NCBI GenBank assembly: GCA_023653055.1
Contig: JAMNXR010000003.1
Location: 1 to 64,000 of the forward strand
DNA from: Burkholderiaceae bacterium
GTDB lineage: Bacteria; Pseudomonadota; Gammaproteobacteria; Burkholderiales; Burkholderiaceae_B
DNA length: 64,000 nt
Direction of reading: 5' to 3'
Shown here piece after piece: positions 41,062 through 50,995 of this stretch (the stretch's first letter is position 1; every line of letters begins with the position of its first letter). The position numbers and the translations under genes are program-made. Under the pieces are notes generated by a model. The model saw only the letters and a program-made list of their open reading frames with translations. It was not told where the DNA came from and made no database searches.

Positions 41062-42750
41062 TTAGGTTTTCTGGGCAGCGGCTCTGAGCTTGGCAATCGT
41101 CGTGGTCGGGGTGATGGCCTCGGGATCTATCAACAGATGCAAGATTGCGGGCTGCCCACTGGCGACGGCGCGCTCATAAGCGGGGCCAAAATCTTCTGTT
41201 TTCTCGACGCGCTCGCCGTGACCGCCAAAGGCGCGTGCATAGGCAGCAAAATCAGGATTTTTCAGGTGCGTCGCAGAAATGCGGCCGGGATAATGTTTTT
41301 CCTGGTGCATGCGGATCGTGCCGTACATGCCGTTATCGATAATCACCACGATGATAGGCAAGTTGTATTGAACCGCCGTGGCGAACTCTTGACCGTGCAT
41401 CATGAAACAACCATCACCAGCAAAGCAAACGACCAGTTTGTCGGGTGAAAAGCGCTTGGCGCCAACGGCCGCAGGCAAACCATATCCCATCGAGCCCGAA
41501 GTGGGTGCGAGTTGTGTACCGAATTGGGTAAAGCGGTGGAAACGATGCAGCCATGTTGCGAAATTACCCGCGCCATTGGTCATGATGGCATCTGCGGGCA
41601 AATGCGCCTCGAGATATTCCATTACGCCGCCCATTTGCACGGCGCCTGGGGTTTTAATGGGTGCGGGGTTACTCCATGCCAAGTAGCTGTTGTGCATGGC
41701 GGTTGTGCCTGCAGCCCAAGGCGTTGAGGCGGGGGTGGGTAGGCTAGCGAGCTCTCCGGCAAACGCGATTGGCGAGGCATTGATGGCGATCGAGGCGCGA
41801 TAGACGCGACCCAGTTCGCCGCTGTCGGGATGCACATGAACAAGCGCTTGCTTGGGGACAGGAATATCGAAAAGGGTATAAGCCTGGCTTGGCATTTCCG
41901 ACATGCGACCACCGACGAGCAGCACGAGATCCGCGTCTTGGACACGCTTGAGCAACTCGGGATTGAGGCCGATGCCGACATCACCGATGAAACAGGGATG
42001 GTTGGCGGGGAACAGCATTTGGCGGCGAAACGATACCGCCACTGGCAGCTTAAAGCGCTCGGCAAATTGAGCAAATTGCGCGACCGCTTGCGCGTTCCAA
42101 CGTGCTCCTCCCAAAATCGCGACAGGTGCTTTTGCTTTAGACAGGCGTTCTGCTAACGCCGCCATTTGACCTGCGGCAGGTGCGGAGTCGATGGCCTCAT
42201 AGTGGGGGGCATCGGCAACGGTGGCCATCTCCACCAACATATCCTCGGGCAGCGCAATCACAACGGGACCAGGACGTCCGGAAGTTGCAACATGAAAGGC
42301 ACGCGACAGGATCTCTGGAATACGTGCAGCATCGTCGATCTCGGTGGCCCATTTGGCGGCTTGGCCAAACACAGCGCGATAGTCCATTTCCTGAAAAGCT
42401 TCGCGCTCACGCATCCCGCGTTCGATTTGTCCGACAAAGACAATCATGGGCGTTGAGTCTTGCTTGGCAATGTGAATACCAGCCAGCGCATTGGATGCCC
42501 CTGGACCACGGGTGACCATGCAAATGCCAGGTTCACCGGTGAGTTTGCCAAAGGCGTCGGCCATCATGGCTGCACCGCCTTCTTGGCGGCATACGGTGAC
42601 CTCGATACTGACATCGACTAAAGCGTCGAGTACCGCGAGAAAACTTTCCCCTGGCACGCAGAAAACATGTTTGACGCCATGGCTGACGAGTTGACCGACA
42701 AGAATCTGACCGCCGGTACGTGGCTGACTGGGAGAAGGGGCTTGGCTCAT
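41062..42750 (-). CDS. Thiamine diphosphate-dependent enzyme (acetolactate-synthase-like)
   Basis: A 562-residue protein of the ThDP decarboxylase/acetolactate synthase family: E57 in C-R-Q-E-G-G-A-A (activates ThDP), V-T-R-G-P-G-A-S-N-A, a central TPP_enzyme_M domain, and the metal motif G-D-G-C-F-M-M-H-G-Q-E-F-A-T-A with the V-I-I-D-N-G-M-Y-G-T-I end. There is no ilvN-like small subunit next to it, so true acetolactate synthesis is not established; benzoylformate- or oxalyl-type decarboxylases are alternatives. It is on the minus strand, 66 nt upstream of gcdH. Confidence 0.88.
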   Translation of the reverse strand: MSQAPSPSQPRTGGQILVGQLVSHGVKHVFCVPGESFLAVLDALVDVSIEVTVCRQEGGAAMMADAFGKLTGEPGICMVTRGPGASNALAGIHIAKQDSTPMIVFVGQIERGMREREAFQEMDYRAVFGQAAKWATEIDDAARIPEILSRAFHVATSGRPGPVVIALPEDMLVEMATVADAPHYEAIDSAPAAGQMAALAERLSKAKAPVAILGGARWNAQAVAQFAQFAERFKLPVAVSFRRQMLFPANHPCFIGDVGIGLNPELLKRVQDADLVLLVGGRMSEMPSQAYTLFDIPVPKQALVHVHPDSGELGRVYRASIAINASPIAFAGELASLPTPASTPWAAGTTAMHNSYLAWSNPAPIKTPGAVQMGGVMEYLEAHLPADAIMTNGAGNFATWLHRFHRFTQFGTQLAPTSGSMGYGLPAAVGAKRFSPDKLVVCFAGDGCFMMHGQEFATAVQYNLPIIVVIIDNGMYGTIRMHQEKHYPGRISATHLKNPDFAAYARAFGGHGERVEKTEDFGPAYERAVASGQPAILHLLIDPEAITPTTTIAKLRAAAQKT

Positions 42751-42833
42751 TTTTATGTATCTTTTAGTAGAGAACGTGAATAAGTCTAATCATATCCCGT
42801 TGGGAGGGAGATTTCCTCTAGGGAGAGGGTGCT

Positions 42834-44501
42834 CTAAATTGATTCAGACAACCATTCGCATACACGGCTGTCTGCTAAATGCGGGTCTGAAATCGGATCG
42901 CGCGCAGCTAGACGATTTTGTAAGACGATGTCGGCAAGATGGCTGCGAATCGGCATATTTGCTTGTTTGGCCTCCCAGCGCATGCCCGCCATGGTGACAA
43001 CGTTGTATAACGCGGTGGCCACTTGTCTTGCTTGCTCCGAGGTGTTGGAGGTGCTGGCGGCTTGAGCAAAGGCAAACGCGCGTTCGATGCGTTCTGCTTG
43101 GAGAGGGGCGAGCGCGGCAGGCACAGGTGCACCCTCGGCAAGCAAATGTTCCACATGCGCGCGCAAAGCGGGCAGGGAGTCTTCGCGTTGAATCGCTCTT
43201 AAAACGTCGAGTGCGACGATGTTGCTGGTGCCCTCCCAAATCGATCCCAAATGCGCATCGCGCAATACCCTTGGATCGCTCCATTCTTCGATATAACCAC
43301 AACCACCCCGCACCTCCATGGCATCGCCTGCAACTTTGCGGGCATCGCGGCAGGCACGAAACTTAATTAGTGGCGTCATGATGCGCATCAGCGGACGCTT
43401 CGAGATATCCTCGTCCGAGGCGGCCAATGCTTGCGCAGTTTGGTAGACCATCGTACGGGCTTGTTCGGTCAACATGGCCATTTTGCTGAGTTGGCGTTGC
43501 ATCAGCGGCATCTGGTCAAGACTTTTACCAAACGCCATACGATGCTTGGCAACATAGAGCGCCTCAGTCAGGGCGCGCCTCATCAACCCCGCGGCGCGTA
43601 CGCCGTTAGAGAGTCGCGAGTTATTGATCATGTCTGCCATCTGCTTAAAGCCCTGACCGCGTTCACCGACGAGCCAGGCAAAGGCACCTTCTAGGCGAAT
43701 TTCGCCGCTCGGCATTGAACGGGTGCCGAGCTTGTCTTTCAAACGCAAAATACGATAGCTGTTTGGCGAACCATCGAGTTTGGTGCGAGGCAAGAGAAAG
43801 AGCGATACCCCTTTGAGTCCCTCGATGGCCTCGGAGCGCGCCAACACCATGGCGAAACCGGCATCTGGATTGGAGCAAAACCATTTATCACCGGAGAGTA
43901 ACCATTGGCCCTCGGCGTTGAGCGCCGCTTCAGTTGCGGTCGCACTCACATCCGAGCCTGCGCCTTGCTCGGTCATGAACATCGCACCCTGATGAAGCGC
44001 ATCAAAATCTTGCGTAGTGACCATGGGCAATACCCGCTCAACCAAACTGGGCTCACCAAATTTACGTAAAGTACGCGCGAGCGAGTCCGTCATGCTTACT
44101 GGACAGCAGAGGCCAAACTCAGCTTGCACGAACAAATACGTCAATGCGTATTTAGCCGCTGGTGGCATAGGGGTTGGCCAGCCAAGTACTCCGCCTCGAT
44201 GGGACATCGCAGCCAGGCCGAATTCGCTATAAGCAAAGCGCTCAAGCGCGACATATGCAGGATGTTTGTTGACTTGGTTGGTGTCGATGCCAGCACGGGT
44301 GCGAACGGATAAAGTGGGTGGGTGTTTGTCCGCCACGCCGGCCAGATCATCGAGCAGAGCACCAGCAAGGCCTCCAAGCCGTTCAAGATGTGGCAACAAA
44401 TGCGCGTGTAAATCTTTAGGCAAGTAGCACGCCAAGAGGTCACGCCCCGAGTCTGCCGCAAAAAGATTCAGCCCATGGGCATCTGGAACGGGGTGTGACA
44501 T
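42834..44501 (-). CDS. Acyl-CoA dehydrogenase, AidB-like
   Basis: A 555-residue acyl-CoA dehydrogenase superfamily protein with the AidB layout: N-terminal extension with V-N-K-H-P-A-Y, M-T-E-Q-G-A-G-S-D-V-S near 178-188, a middle domain with W-F-C-S-N-P-D-A-G, and the late R-G-G-C-G-Y-I-E-E-W-S-D-P-R-V-L-R-D-A-H, then G-T-S-N-I-V-A-L-D. AidB of E. coli protects DNA against alkylation; close homologues are also called isovaleryl-CoA dehydrogenases. The role is therefore uncertain. It lies 15 nt downstream of the LhgO-like gene. Confidence 0.88.
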   Translation of the reverse strand: MSHPVPDAHGLNLFAADSGRDLLACYLPKDLHAHLLPHLERLGGLAGALLDDLAGVADKHPPTLSVRTRAGIDTNQVNKHPAYVALERFAYSEFGLAAMSHRGGVLGWPTPMPPAAKYALTYLFVQAEFGLCCPVSMTDSLARTLRKFGEPSLVERVLPMVTTQDFDALHQGAMFMTEQGAGSDVSATATEAALNAEGQWLLSGDKWFCSNPDAGFAMVLARSEAIEGLKGVSLFLLPRTKLDGSPNSYRILRLKDKLGTRSMPSGEIRLEGAFAWLVGERGQGFKQMADMINNSRLSNGVRAAGLMRRALTEALYVAKHRMAFGKSLDQMPLMQRQLSKMAMLTEQARTMVYQTAQALAASDEDISKRPLMRIMTPLIKFRACRDARKVAGDAMEVRGGCGYIEEWSDPRVLRDAHLGSIWEGTSNIVALDVLRAIQREDSLPALRAHVEHLLAEGAPVPAALAPLQAERIERAFAFAQAASTSNTSEQARQVATALYNVVTMAGMRWEAKQANMPIRSHLADIVLQNRLAARDPISDPHLADSRVCEWLSESI

Positions 44502-44516
44502 GGCGAGAATTCCGAA

Positions 44517-45626
44517 TTAGGGGTTGAGGCGCGCGAGCGTTTCCTGAGCGATGGCCAGGCTAGAGGTCAAGCCTGGCGATTCGATGCCAAACAGGTTGAC
44601 CAACCCGGGAATGCCATGGGTGGCGGGTCCGACAATCATAAAGTCGGCGGCTGGCTCGTGTGGCCCGGAGACTTTGGGTCGAATGCCGGTGTAACCCGGC
44701 GATAGTGTGCCATCCTGCATGCCAGGCCAATAGCTGCGGACGGCTTCGTAAAAGCCTTCGCAGCGGCTCGGATCAATGTCATAGTCGACCTTGTCGATCC
44801 ATTCAGTGTCGGGGCCAAACTTAGCCTGCCCACCGAGATCAAGCGTGAGATGGACACCCAGACCGGCATGATGAGGGGTGGGATAAATCAGACGTGTAAA
44901 CGGGGCACGGGTTTGCAAGGTGAAATAGCTGCCCTTGCACAGATACTCCGTCGGGATGGACGTTGCGGGGATGCCTTCGATGCGACGTGCGAGTGTAGGG
45001 GCATGTAAGCCCGAGGCATTGATCAAGACGTTACAAGACAAGCTCATGGCCTCAGCACCACCAAACTGCAACTCAAAGCCGCCTTCGCTGCGCACCTTGC
45101 CAGACTCGAGGGGGGTGTGAAAAACGCACTGTGCGCCTGCGTTTTCTGCGTCGCCTTGATAGGCCAGCATCAAGCCATGACTATCGATAATCCCAGTGGA
45201 GGGCGAGAGCAGCGCGGCGGTACAAAACAATGCAGGCTCGAGCGCTTGCGCCTGCGCGGCCGTCAGCAACTCCATGTCATCGACGCCGTTGACGCGCGCT
45301 TTTTGGAGGATGTCGGTGAGCTTGGGGATTTCTTCTTCGCTGGTCGCAACAATCAGTTTGCCGATGCGTTTATGCGCGACGCCTTTTTCTGCGCAATAGG
45401 CATACAGCATGTGACGGCCTTGCACACAGAGCTTGGCTTTGAGGCTGCCAGCGGGATAGTAGATACCAGCATGAATGACTTCGGAGTTGCGGGCACTGGT
45501 GCCGGTGCCAATGCCCTCGGCGGCCTCCACTACCATCACTTCGCGTCCCGACAGTGCTAGCGCACGTGCAATGGCGAGGCCGACAACACCGGCTCCGACC
45601 ACGATGCAATCAATATCTGTACTCAT
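44517..45626 (-). CDS. FAD-dependent oxidoreductase, L-2-hydroxyglutarate oxidase-like
   Basis: A 369-residue DAO-family flavoprotein: [17 protein letters not shown] loop at 11-24, [15 protein letters not shown], and G-L-G-V-H-L-T-L-D with G-P-D-T-E-W, all typical of LhgO/YgaF. LhgO oxidises L-2-hydroxyglutarate to 2-oxoglutarate and feeds electrons to the membrane. Nearby gcdH makes glutarate/lysine breakdown a plausible common theme, but csiD is absent. The start ATG is at 45626. Confidence 0.87.
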   Translation of the reverse strand: MSTDIDCIVVGAGVVGLAIARALALSGREVMVVEAAEGIGTGTSARNSEVIHAGIYYPAGSLKAKLCVQGRHMLYAYCAEKGVAHKRIGKLIVATSEEEIPKLTDILQKARVNGVDDMELLTAAQAQALEPALFCTAALLSPSTGIIDSHGLMLAYQGDAENAGAQCVFHTPLESGKVRSEGGFELQFGGAEAMSLSCNVLINASGLHAPTLARRIEGIPATSIPTEYLCKGSYFTLQTRAPFTRLIYPTPHHAGLGVHLTLDLGGQAKFGPDTEWIDKVDYDIDPSRCEGFYEAVRSYWPGMQDGTLSPGYTGIRPKVSGPHEPAADFMIVGPATHGIPGLVNLFGIESPGLTSSLAIAQETLARLNP

Positions 45627-45646
45627 GATGTCTCTTTCTTGTTTGC

Positions 45647-46156
45647 TTATTTATTTGTGCCTGCAGGCGTCAAATCATAGCCACCGGCGTGATAAACCAA
45701 GGGTAAAGCATCTGTGCGCGCGCAATGTTCCACAGCACCGATGAAAATAATGTGGTCGCCTTCTTCGTAACGCCGATGGTTCGCACACTCAAACCATGCG
45801 GCACAGGGCAAGTCGAGTCGTGGCGAGCCATTAGGCGCTTGAGTTAGAGGGACGCCGTTAAAACGCTCAGCTGCTGGGCCACTTGCAAAGCGTTGGGAGA
45901 CAGACATTTGCTCAGAACCCAAGACGTGAATGACGTAACGCTCACAGTGTTCTAGGGTTTTCAGTGAAGAAGAGTTACGCGACAAGCTCCAGACGACAAG
46001 AGGCGGATCGAGGGACACAGAGTTGAAGGAACTCACGGTCAAGCCAACGGGCGCCATGCCTTCGGCCGCGGCGGTGATCACGGTCACACCGGTTGGAAAT
46101 CTACCGAGTGCGGCTCTAAAAAAAGTCGAATCAAATGAGGGGGAGGTCGTGTTCAT
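45647..46156 (-). CDS. Flavin reductase family protein
   Basis: A 169-residue FMN-binding split-barrel protein: [17 protein letters not shown] at the N-terminus, [22 protein letters not shown], and the C-terminal I-F-I-G-A-V-E-H-C. Such proteins supply reduced flavin to two-component monooxygenases; no oxygenase partner is adjacent. ATG 46156 lies one base after the pdxH stop, so the two are coupled; the open frame to 46543 is antisense noise. Confidence 0.88.
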   Translation of the reverse strand: MNTTSPSFDSTFFRAALGRFPTGVTVITAAAEGMAPVGLTVSSFNSVSLDPPLVVWSLSRNSSSLKTLEHCERYVIHVLGSEQMSVSQRFASGPAAERFNGVPLTQAPNGSPRLDLPCAAWFECANHRRYEEGDHIIFIGAVEHCARTDALPLVYHAGGYDLTPAGTNK

Positions 46157-46157
46157 A

Positions 46158-46793
46158 TTAGGGGGCGATGCGTCCGATTGTCCACGTTGCCGTGCCAGTC
46201 GTGTGATAGGTGAGGCGGTCGTGCAGGCGCGAAGGGCGTCCCTGCCAGAATTCGAAGTACTCTGGCTTGAGGCGATAGCCACCCCAGTGAGGGGGGCGTG
46301 GGGGCTTGCTGTCACCATACTGGTCTTTGAGCGCTTTTTCAGTCGCAGCCAGTTGCTCAAGGGTGATCGGCCGACTCTGTGGCGAGGTCCAGGCACCGAT
46401 TTGCGAACCGACGGGACGCGTCTTGAAGTAATCGTCCGACTCCGCTTCCGTGACTTTTTCGACAACGCCCTCAATGCGGACTTCGCGTTCAAGCTGTTGC
46501 CAGAAAAACAATAAGCTGGCCCATGGTTGCGCAGCGAGTTCAAGCCCTTTGCGTGATTCGTAGTTGGTGAAAAATAGAAAACCCTTTTCGTCTACGCCTT
46601 TCAGTAAAACGATGCGGGCCGAAGGACGACCGCGTGCGTCAGCCGTGGCGAGTGTCATCGCAGTCGGTTCTGGAAGGTTTTGAGTGAGTGCCTGATCGAA
46701 CCAGACTGAAAACTGCTCGTAGGGAGAGGCTTTCGCGTCTTTCTCTAAGAGAGTGTATTTATCGTAGCTCTGGCGAATATCCGCAATAGACAT
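46158..46793 (-). CDS. pdxH: Pyridoxamine 5'-phosphate oxidase
   Basis: FMN enzyme making pyridoxal 5'-phosphate. The 211-residue protein starts [10 protein letters not shown] and shows [31 protein letters not shown]-x-I-G-A-W type [11 protein letters not shown], and the C-terminal [16 protein letters not shown] 46793 fits homologues better than TTG 46811. It is the first gene of a pair with flavin reductase. Confidence 0.97.
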   Translation of the reverse strand: MSIADIRQSYDKYTLLEKDAKASPYEQFSVWFDQALTQNLPEPTAMTLATADARGRPSARIVLLKGVDEKGFLFFTNYESRKGLELAAQPWASLLFFWQQLEREVRIEGVVEKVTEAESDDYFKTRPVGSQIGAWTSPQSRPITLEQLAATEKALKDQYGDSKPPRPPHWGGYRLKPEYFEFWQGRPSRLHDRLTYHTTGTATWTIGRIAP

Positions 46794-46864
46794 AGTTCGG
46801 GTCCGATACAAGGTAATGTTGAGTGTACCGTGACATGGTCGGGGCTGGCTTGATTGACCCGGGC

Positions 46865-47521
46865 TCAGGGAAGGGAGCGTTGGTCCTGATGGATGTTCGA
46901 TTTCAGGCGTGCCACCAGGGCCGTCAATCGCGCATCATGAATTCCAACGGCGTCAAGCGCCTCTGCCGTTTGCGTCACGTAATCCAGGCAAGAGCCATAG
47001 ATGCCAGAGGCTCTCAACACAATCTCAATCAGGGCGTCTTCGGGCGGTTCTGATACATAAGCTGGGCCTGCTTGATCAATGACAAAAGCGAGCGCCTTAA
47101 CCGTACCGTCCGAAGTCTGACAGTCAATCCAGCTCGGATGATAAGCACCTGTTGACATTTCTCGACGCCAAAGCGCCTCAAATATGGGGGCAACCGAACA
47201 CGCTGCCAGTCGGAAAGCCATGCCATGGCACTCTCCACCCGTTTCGAGACCAAACACCAGACCAGGGAGCTCGGGTGTGCCGCGATTGATACGAGACCAC
47301 AGGCAAAGCGCACGGTGGTGACCCTGCAAGGTCGCAGGGCGTTGCTCGACAAAATCAAACTCAGGTTTCCAGATGAGTGAGCCATAGCCAAACACCCAGA
47401 CATCCTCTGCGTCGCACCAGTGTTGCAGGGCTTGTTCGCGAGAGGCTTTTAAACGCTCTTCTGGCCAGCGTGCAAACGTGCTGAGTGGTGGGGCGGCTGG
47501 AATCTGCAAGGACGAACTCAT
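46865..47521 (-). CDS. Gamma-glutamylcyclotransferase (ChaC-like)
   Basis: A 218-residue protein of the ChaC family, which degrades glutathione to 5-oxoproline and Cys-Gly in the cytosol. It shows [24 protein letters not shown], and [11 protein letters not shown]; the expected catalytic Glu is in the last of these. It follows the MFS gene by 7 nt, so the two are one transcript, and it is separated from pdxH by about 70 nt. Confidence 0.9.
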   Translation of the reverse strand: MSSSLQIPAAPPLSTFARWPEERLKASREQALQHWCDAEDVWVFGYGSLIWKPEFDFVEQRPATLQGHHRALCLWSRINRGTPELPGLVFGLETGGECHGMAFRLAACSVAPIFEALWRREMSTGAYHPSWIDCQTSDGTVKALAFVIDQAGPAYVSEPPEDALIEIVLRASGIYGSCLDYVTQTAEALDAVGIHDARLTALVARLKSNIHQDQRSLP

Positions 47522-47528
47522 CGCGATA

Positions 47529-48791
47529 TTAAGGGGCTGAGGGTGGTTTCGAAGGCGGCGGTGGTGCTGAGGGTGGCACAGCCGGTGGAGGGGGCTCCTC
47601 GACGTTCACTGCCGTTTCGGCGTGACGCGTAAACCAGCGGCCAGCGCCTAGGCCAGCCGCCGTCAGCCAAAACAGGGGCATGATACCAATCACGGCGCCC
47701 AGGGCACCAAAGGCTAGCGGCAAGGTGACTTGGCAGCCGTTAATTAAAGCCATGCGCAGACCAAACGCTTCGCCAGCGCGGCCCGCCGGCGCATTTTGCT
47801 GAAGCAATGCAAGGATACTCGGTTGTGTCGAGCCTAAGCCGAGGCCCAACACAAAAGATAGCGTCATCAGAATCCACACTTGCTCACAAAATGGATACAA
47901 AACAAAGTTTAGGCCTGTGGCGAGTAGTGCAAAATGAATCAACTGCCAAGGTCGCACGCGATGTTGCAGCAGAGGAAGTGCTAAACGCACAACGATGGTG
48001 GCCAAGGCAAACGCTGCCAAAATCAAGCCAATCGTTGTTGCGGAGAGTCCCACCATCACACCGAAAATAGGCACGATGAACATATGCGTGTCCCATGCGC
48101 TCGAAAGCAGCATATTGGCGGTATATACTCGGCGCAGCTTTGGGCTCGCAATCAGGTCTGTTACGCGCTGCTTGGTTTCGCTTGTCGCGGTGGGCGGCGT
48201 GTGAGAGGTTTTGAGATAGTTCCGAACGCGATACAGACCAAAGACGCAAACGATTGGAGAGATGGCGAGCAAGGCAAACACCGCGCGGTAACCAAGATGG
48301 TCGATCGCTATGCCCGCGAGTAAGGGGCCGATTAAACCTGAAGTCGCCATGGATAAGGAGAGCCAGGAAAAGTTGCGCAAACGATCTTCGCCCGCGCTCA
48401 GGCCCATTTGGCGCTGCACCGCAATCTGAAAAAACATATGCCCAACACCCACGCAAGCCGCCGATATGACGAGTGCAATGAAATGTTGCCAAATCAGGGG
48501 CAGAATGATGCCAACAATCACCACAAAAGCACTGGCGCGCATGGGGCGCCAAGGGCCAATCTGATCAAGCAGACGACCCGCCTTGACCGAAAGCAGCATG
48601 GGTAAGAGGGCAAAGACCGCGATCAGAATACCGACCTCAAAGGTCGAGCGTTTGAGTTCGAGCGCAGTCAGAGAGACCGCGACACGCCCGCCGGAGATCG
48701 CCATGTGAATCAGCAGGATCAGCAGGCACAAGGCTACCGGTCCGGCAAAAGCAGACGACTTGGCAAAAGATGGGGTAGGTGGGAAAGACAT
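47529..48791 (-). CDS. MFS transporter with proline-rich C-terminal tail
   Basis: A polytopic major-facilitator protein of about 420 residues with roughly 12 hydrophobic segments and the loop R-P-M-R-A-S-A-like motif near position 85. The last 25 residues are a low-complexity Pro/Ala/Ser tail (about residues 397-420), presumably cytosolic. The substrate is unknown. Start ATG 48791; GTG 48797 is an alternative. It is divergent from tcdA over 116 nt, a gap that also holds a small ATGCA-AAAA-TGCAT repeat. Confidence 0.85.
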   Translation of the reverse strand: MSFPPTPSFAKSSAFAGPVALCLLILLIHMAISGGRVAVSLTALELKRSTFEVGILIAVFALLPMLLSVKAGRLLDQIGPWRPMRASAFVVIVGIILPLIWQHFIALVISAACVGVGHMFFQIAVQRQMGLSAGEDRLRNFSWLSLSMATSGLIGPLLAGIAIDHLGYRAVFALLAISPIVCVFGLYRVRNYLKTSHTPPTATSETKQRVTDLIASPKLRRVYTANMLLSSAWDTHMFIVPIFGVMVGLSATTIGLILAAFALATIVVRLALPLLQHRVRPWQLIHFALLATGLNFVLYPFCEQVWILMTLSFVLGLGLGSTQPSILALLQQNAPAGRAGEAFGLRMALINGCQVTLPLAFGALGAVIGIMPLFWLTAAGLGAGRWFTRHAETAVNVEEPPPPAVPPSAPPPPSKPPSAP

Positions 48792-48907
48792 GCTCACGGT
48801 GTTCTAGGCAAATTGTGTTCCTCTCCCTGACGCTTGTCGAGCACGAATGACTATTTTTTTTCTGGATCATGCAAAAATGCATCATTCAACACACTTCAGG
48901 ACAGTGA

Positions 48908-49771
48908 ATGCACGGCTCAGAGAAGGGATTACAGCCGGATGCTCATTCCGATGAACAGCAAGAGAACGCGACCGAAGCGCAGCGCCGCTTTGGTGGTTTG
49001 GCGCGCTTATTCGGCCCCAATGCATATGCTGCATTGCACCAGGCGCATGTGGCGGTTGTCGGCGTCGGGGGCGTAGGCTCTTGGGTGGCTGAGGCCTTGG
49101 CACGCCATGGCATCGGTGCGTTGACCTTGATTGATTTGGACCATATTGCTGAATCCAATATCAACCGGCAGGTGCATGCCCTGTCGGATACGCTTGGACA
49201 GGCCAAGGTTGAGGCCATGGCAGCTCGCATTCATGGGATCAACCCCGAGTGCCACGTCCACCTGGTGGATGATTTTTTGACCCCTGAGAATGTCAGCGCG
49301 GTCCTGCCTGAGACGCTAGACGTCGTGATCGATTGCACGGATCAGATGAATGCCAAGGTCGCGATGGTGTTGCACGCGCGCGCCAGAAAGCAATATTTGA
49401 TCGTTTGCGGTGGGGCAGGCGGAAAAACAAATCTACTCTCGATGCGCGTAGGAGACTTGTCTGAAGCCACCCATGATGCGCTCCTAGCGCGGTTACGCAA
49501 TACGTTGAGAAAACAGCACGGCTATCCACGTGCCTCGACTGAGGCGGGTAAACCAAGAAAGCGTGTGCCTAAGATGGGCGTGAGAGTCCTGTGGCTCGAT
49601 CAGCCAACGATTTTGCCAGAGGCTTGGCAAGATGTGCAGACCCCTACGGACGTGAGTTTGCAAGGCCTCTCTTGCGCTGGGTACGGCTCTAGCGTTACTG
49701 TCACGGCATCCATGGGACTTGCAGCGGCAGCGGAGGCCGTTAACAAGATTATCCACACCCAATCAAAATAA
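48908..49771 (+). CDS. tcdA: tRNA threonylcarbamoyladenosine dehydratase
   Basis: E1-like enzyme that cyclises t6A37 to ct6A37 in an ATP-dependent reaction. The 287-residue protein has the nucleotide-binding G-V-G-G-V-G-S-W-V-A-E near 55-65, D-L-D-H-I-A-E-S-N-I-N-R-Q, D-C-T-D-Q-M-N-A-K, and the late G-L-S-C-A-G-Y-G-S-S Cys region. A Sua5-type gene for the preceding t6A step lies elsewhere in the window. The next gene starts 5 nt downstream. Confidence 0.95.
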   Translation: MHGSEKGLQPDAHSDEQQENATEAQRRFGGLARLFGPNAYAALHQAHVAVVGVGGVGSWVAEALARHGIGALTLIDLDHIAESNINRQVHALSDTLGQAKVEAMAARIHGINPECHVHLVDDFLTPENVSAVLPETLDVVIDCTDQMNAKVAMVLHARARKQYLIVCGGAGGKTNLLSMRVGDLSEATHDALLARLRNTLRKQHGYPRASTEAGKPRKRVPKMGVRVLWLDQPTILPEAWQDVQTPTDVSLQGLSCAGYGSSVTVTASMGLAAAAEAVNKIIHTQSK

Positions 49772-49776
49772 CAACT

Positions 49777-50946
49777 ATGACTCAGACACGTGCTTTATCC
49801 AAGATTCTTTCCCTTGCAGATTTTGAACGGGCTGCAGCAAAGCGCTTACCAAAGCCTATTTTTGGATATGTCTCCGGCGCGTGCGAGGACTGTCACTCCT
49901 TGCGCGCCAACCGTGATGTCTTTGCTGAATATGAGTTTGTATCTCGTATTTTGGTCGATATTTCTCAGCGTTCACAGTCGGTTGAGATATTTGGTCATCA
50001 ATACAATGCACCGTTTGGGATGGCCCCCATGGGGATCACGTCGATGTCCGCCTATCGCGGCGATGTCGTGCTCGCTGAGGCAGCCAAGCGCGCCAATATT
50101 CCGATGATCATGAGTGGGTCGTCGCTGATCAAAATGGAAGAGCTGATTGCGGTTGCGCCAGATGCGTGGTTTCAAGCGTATTTGCCTGGTAAGGTCGAGC
50201 AGATCGCGCCTTTGATCGATCGTGTCGCGACGGCAGGGTTTAAAACGCTGGTCATTACGGTGGACACACCCTCATCCGCCAATCGCGAAAACAATGTGCG
50301 CACAGGCTTCTCCACGCCCTTGCGCCCCAGTGTGCGTTTGGCCTGGGAGGGGATTAGTCATCCTCGTTGGTTGTTTGGCACTTTCCTAAAAACACTCATG
50401 CGTCACGGCATGCCGCATTTCGAAAATTCTTTTGCCACCCGCGGTGCACCGATCATGTCCGCGAATGTGATGCGCGACTTTTCTTCACGCGGTCATTTGC
50501 ACTGGGATCACGTGCGTGAGATTCGTGCGCGTTGGAAGGGACCGATGGTCATAAAAGGCATTTTGCATCCTGCGGACGCGGCCTTGGCCCGACAATACGG
50601 AATGGATGGTGTGATTGTGTCCAACCATGGTGGCCGTCAGCTTGATGGCGCTGTAGCACCGTTGCGGATGTTGCCGCAAATTCTTGATCAGTTTAAAGAC
50701 GGCCCTGTTATGTTGGATAGCGGTGTCCGGCGTGGCACAGACGTCTTGAAAGCGATTGCCTTGGGTGCACGTTGTGTGTTTTTAGGCCGTCCTTTCAACT
50801 ATGCAGCAGCAGTGGGCGGCCCTGCGGGTGTCGATCATGCGATTTCCTTGCTATCGCAAGAAGTTTTGCGCAATATGGCGATGATGGGTGTCAATCAGCT
50901 CAAAGAATTGACGCCCGCCTCTTTAATACACGTGGGTCGTGCATAA
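49777..50946 (+). CDS. FMN-dependent alpha-hydroxy-acid oxidase
   Basis: A 389-residue protein of the lactate/mandelate/glycolate oxidase family: F-G-Y-V-S-G-A-C-E, F-G-M-A-P-M-G-I-T, and the active-site V-S-N-H-G-G-R-Q-L-D with catalytic H284, then L-D-S-G-V-R-R-G-T-D and L-G-R-P-F-N-Y-A. Electron acceptor (oxygen, quinone) and substrate are not clear from the sequence. It opens a catabolic-looking cluster with rraA-like, dehydrogenase and Bug genes. Confidence 0.9.
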   Translation: MTQTRALSKILSLADFERAAAKRLPKPIFGYVSGACEDCHSLRANRDVFAEYEFVSRILVDISQRSQSVEIFGHQYNAPFGMAPMGITSMSAYRGDVVLAEAAKRANIPMIMSGSSLIKMEELIAVAPDAWFQAYLPGKVEQIAPLIDRVATAGFKTLVITVDTPSSANRENNVRTGFSTPLRPSVRLAWEGISHPRWLFGTFLKTLMRHGMPHFENSFATRGAPIMSANVMRDFSSRGHLHWDHVREIRARWKGPMVIKGILHPADAALARQYGMDGVIVSNHGGRQLDGAVAPLRMLPQILDQFKDGPVMLDSGVRRGTDVLKAIALGARCVFLGRPFNYAAAVGGPAGVDHAISLLSQEVLRNMAMMGVNQLKELTPASLIHVGRA

Positions 50947-50995
50947 ATTTTTGTAGTCCTTTTACGCTATCTATTTTTTTAAAAACGGAGTCAAC

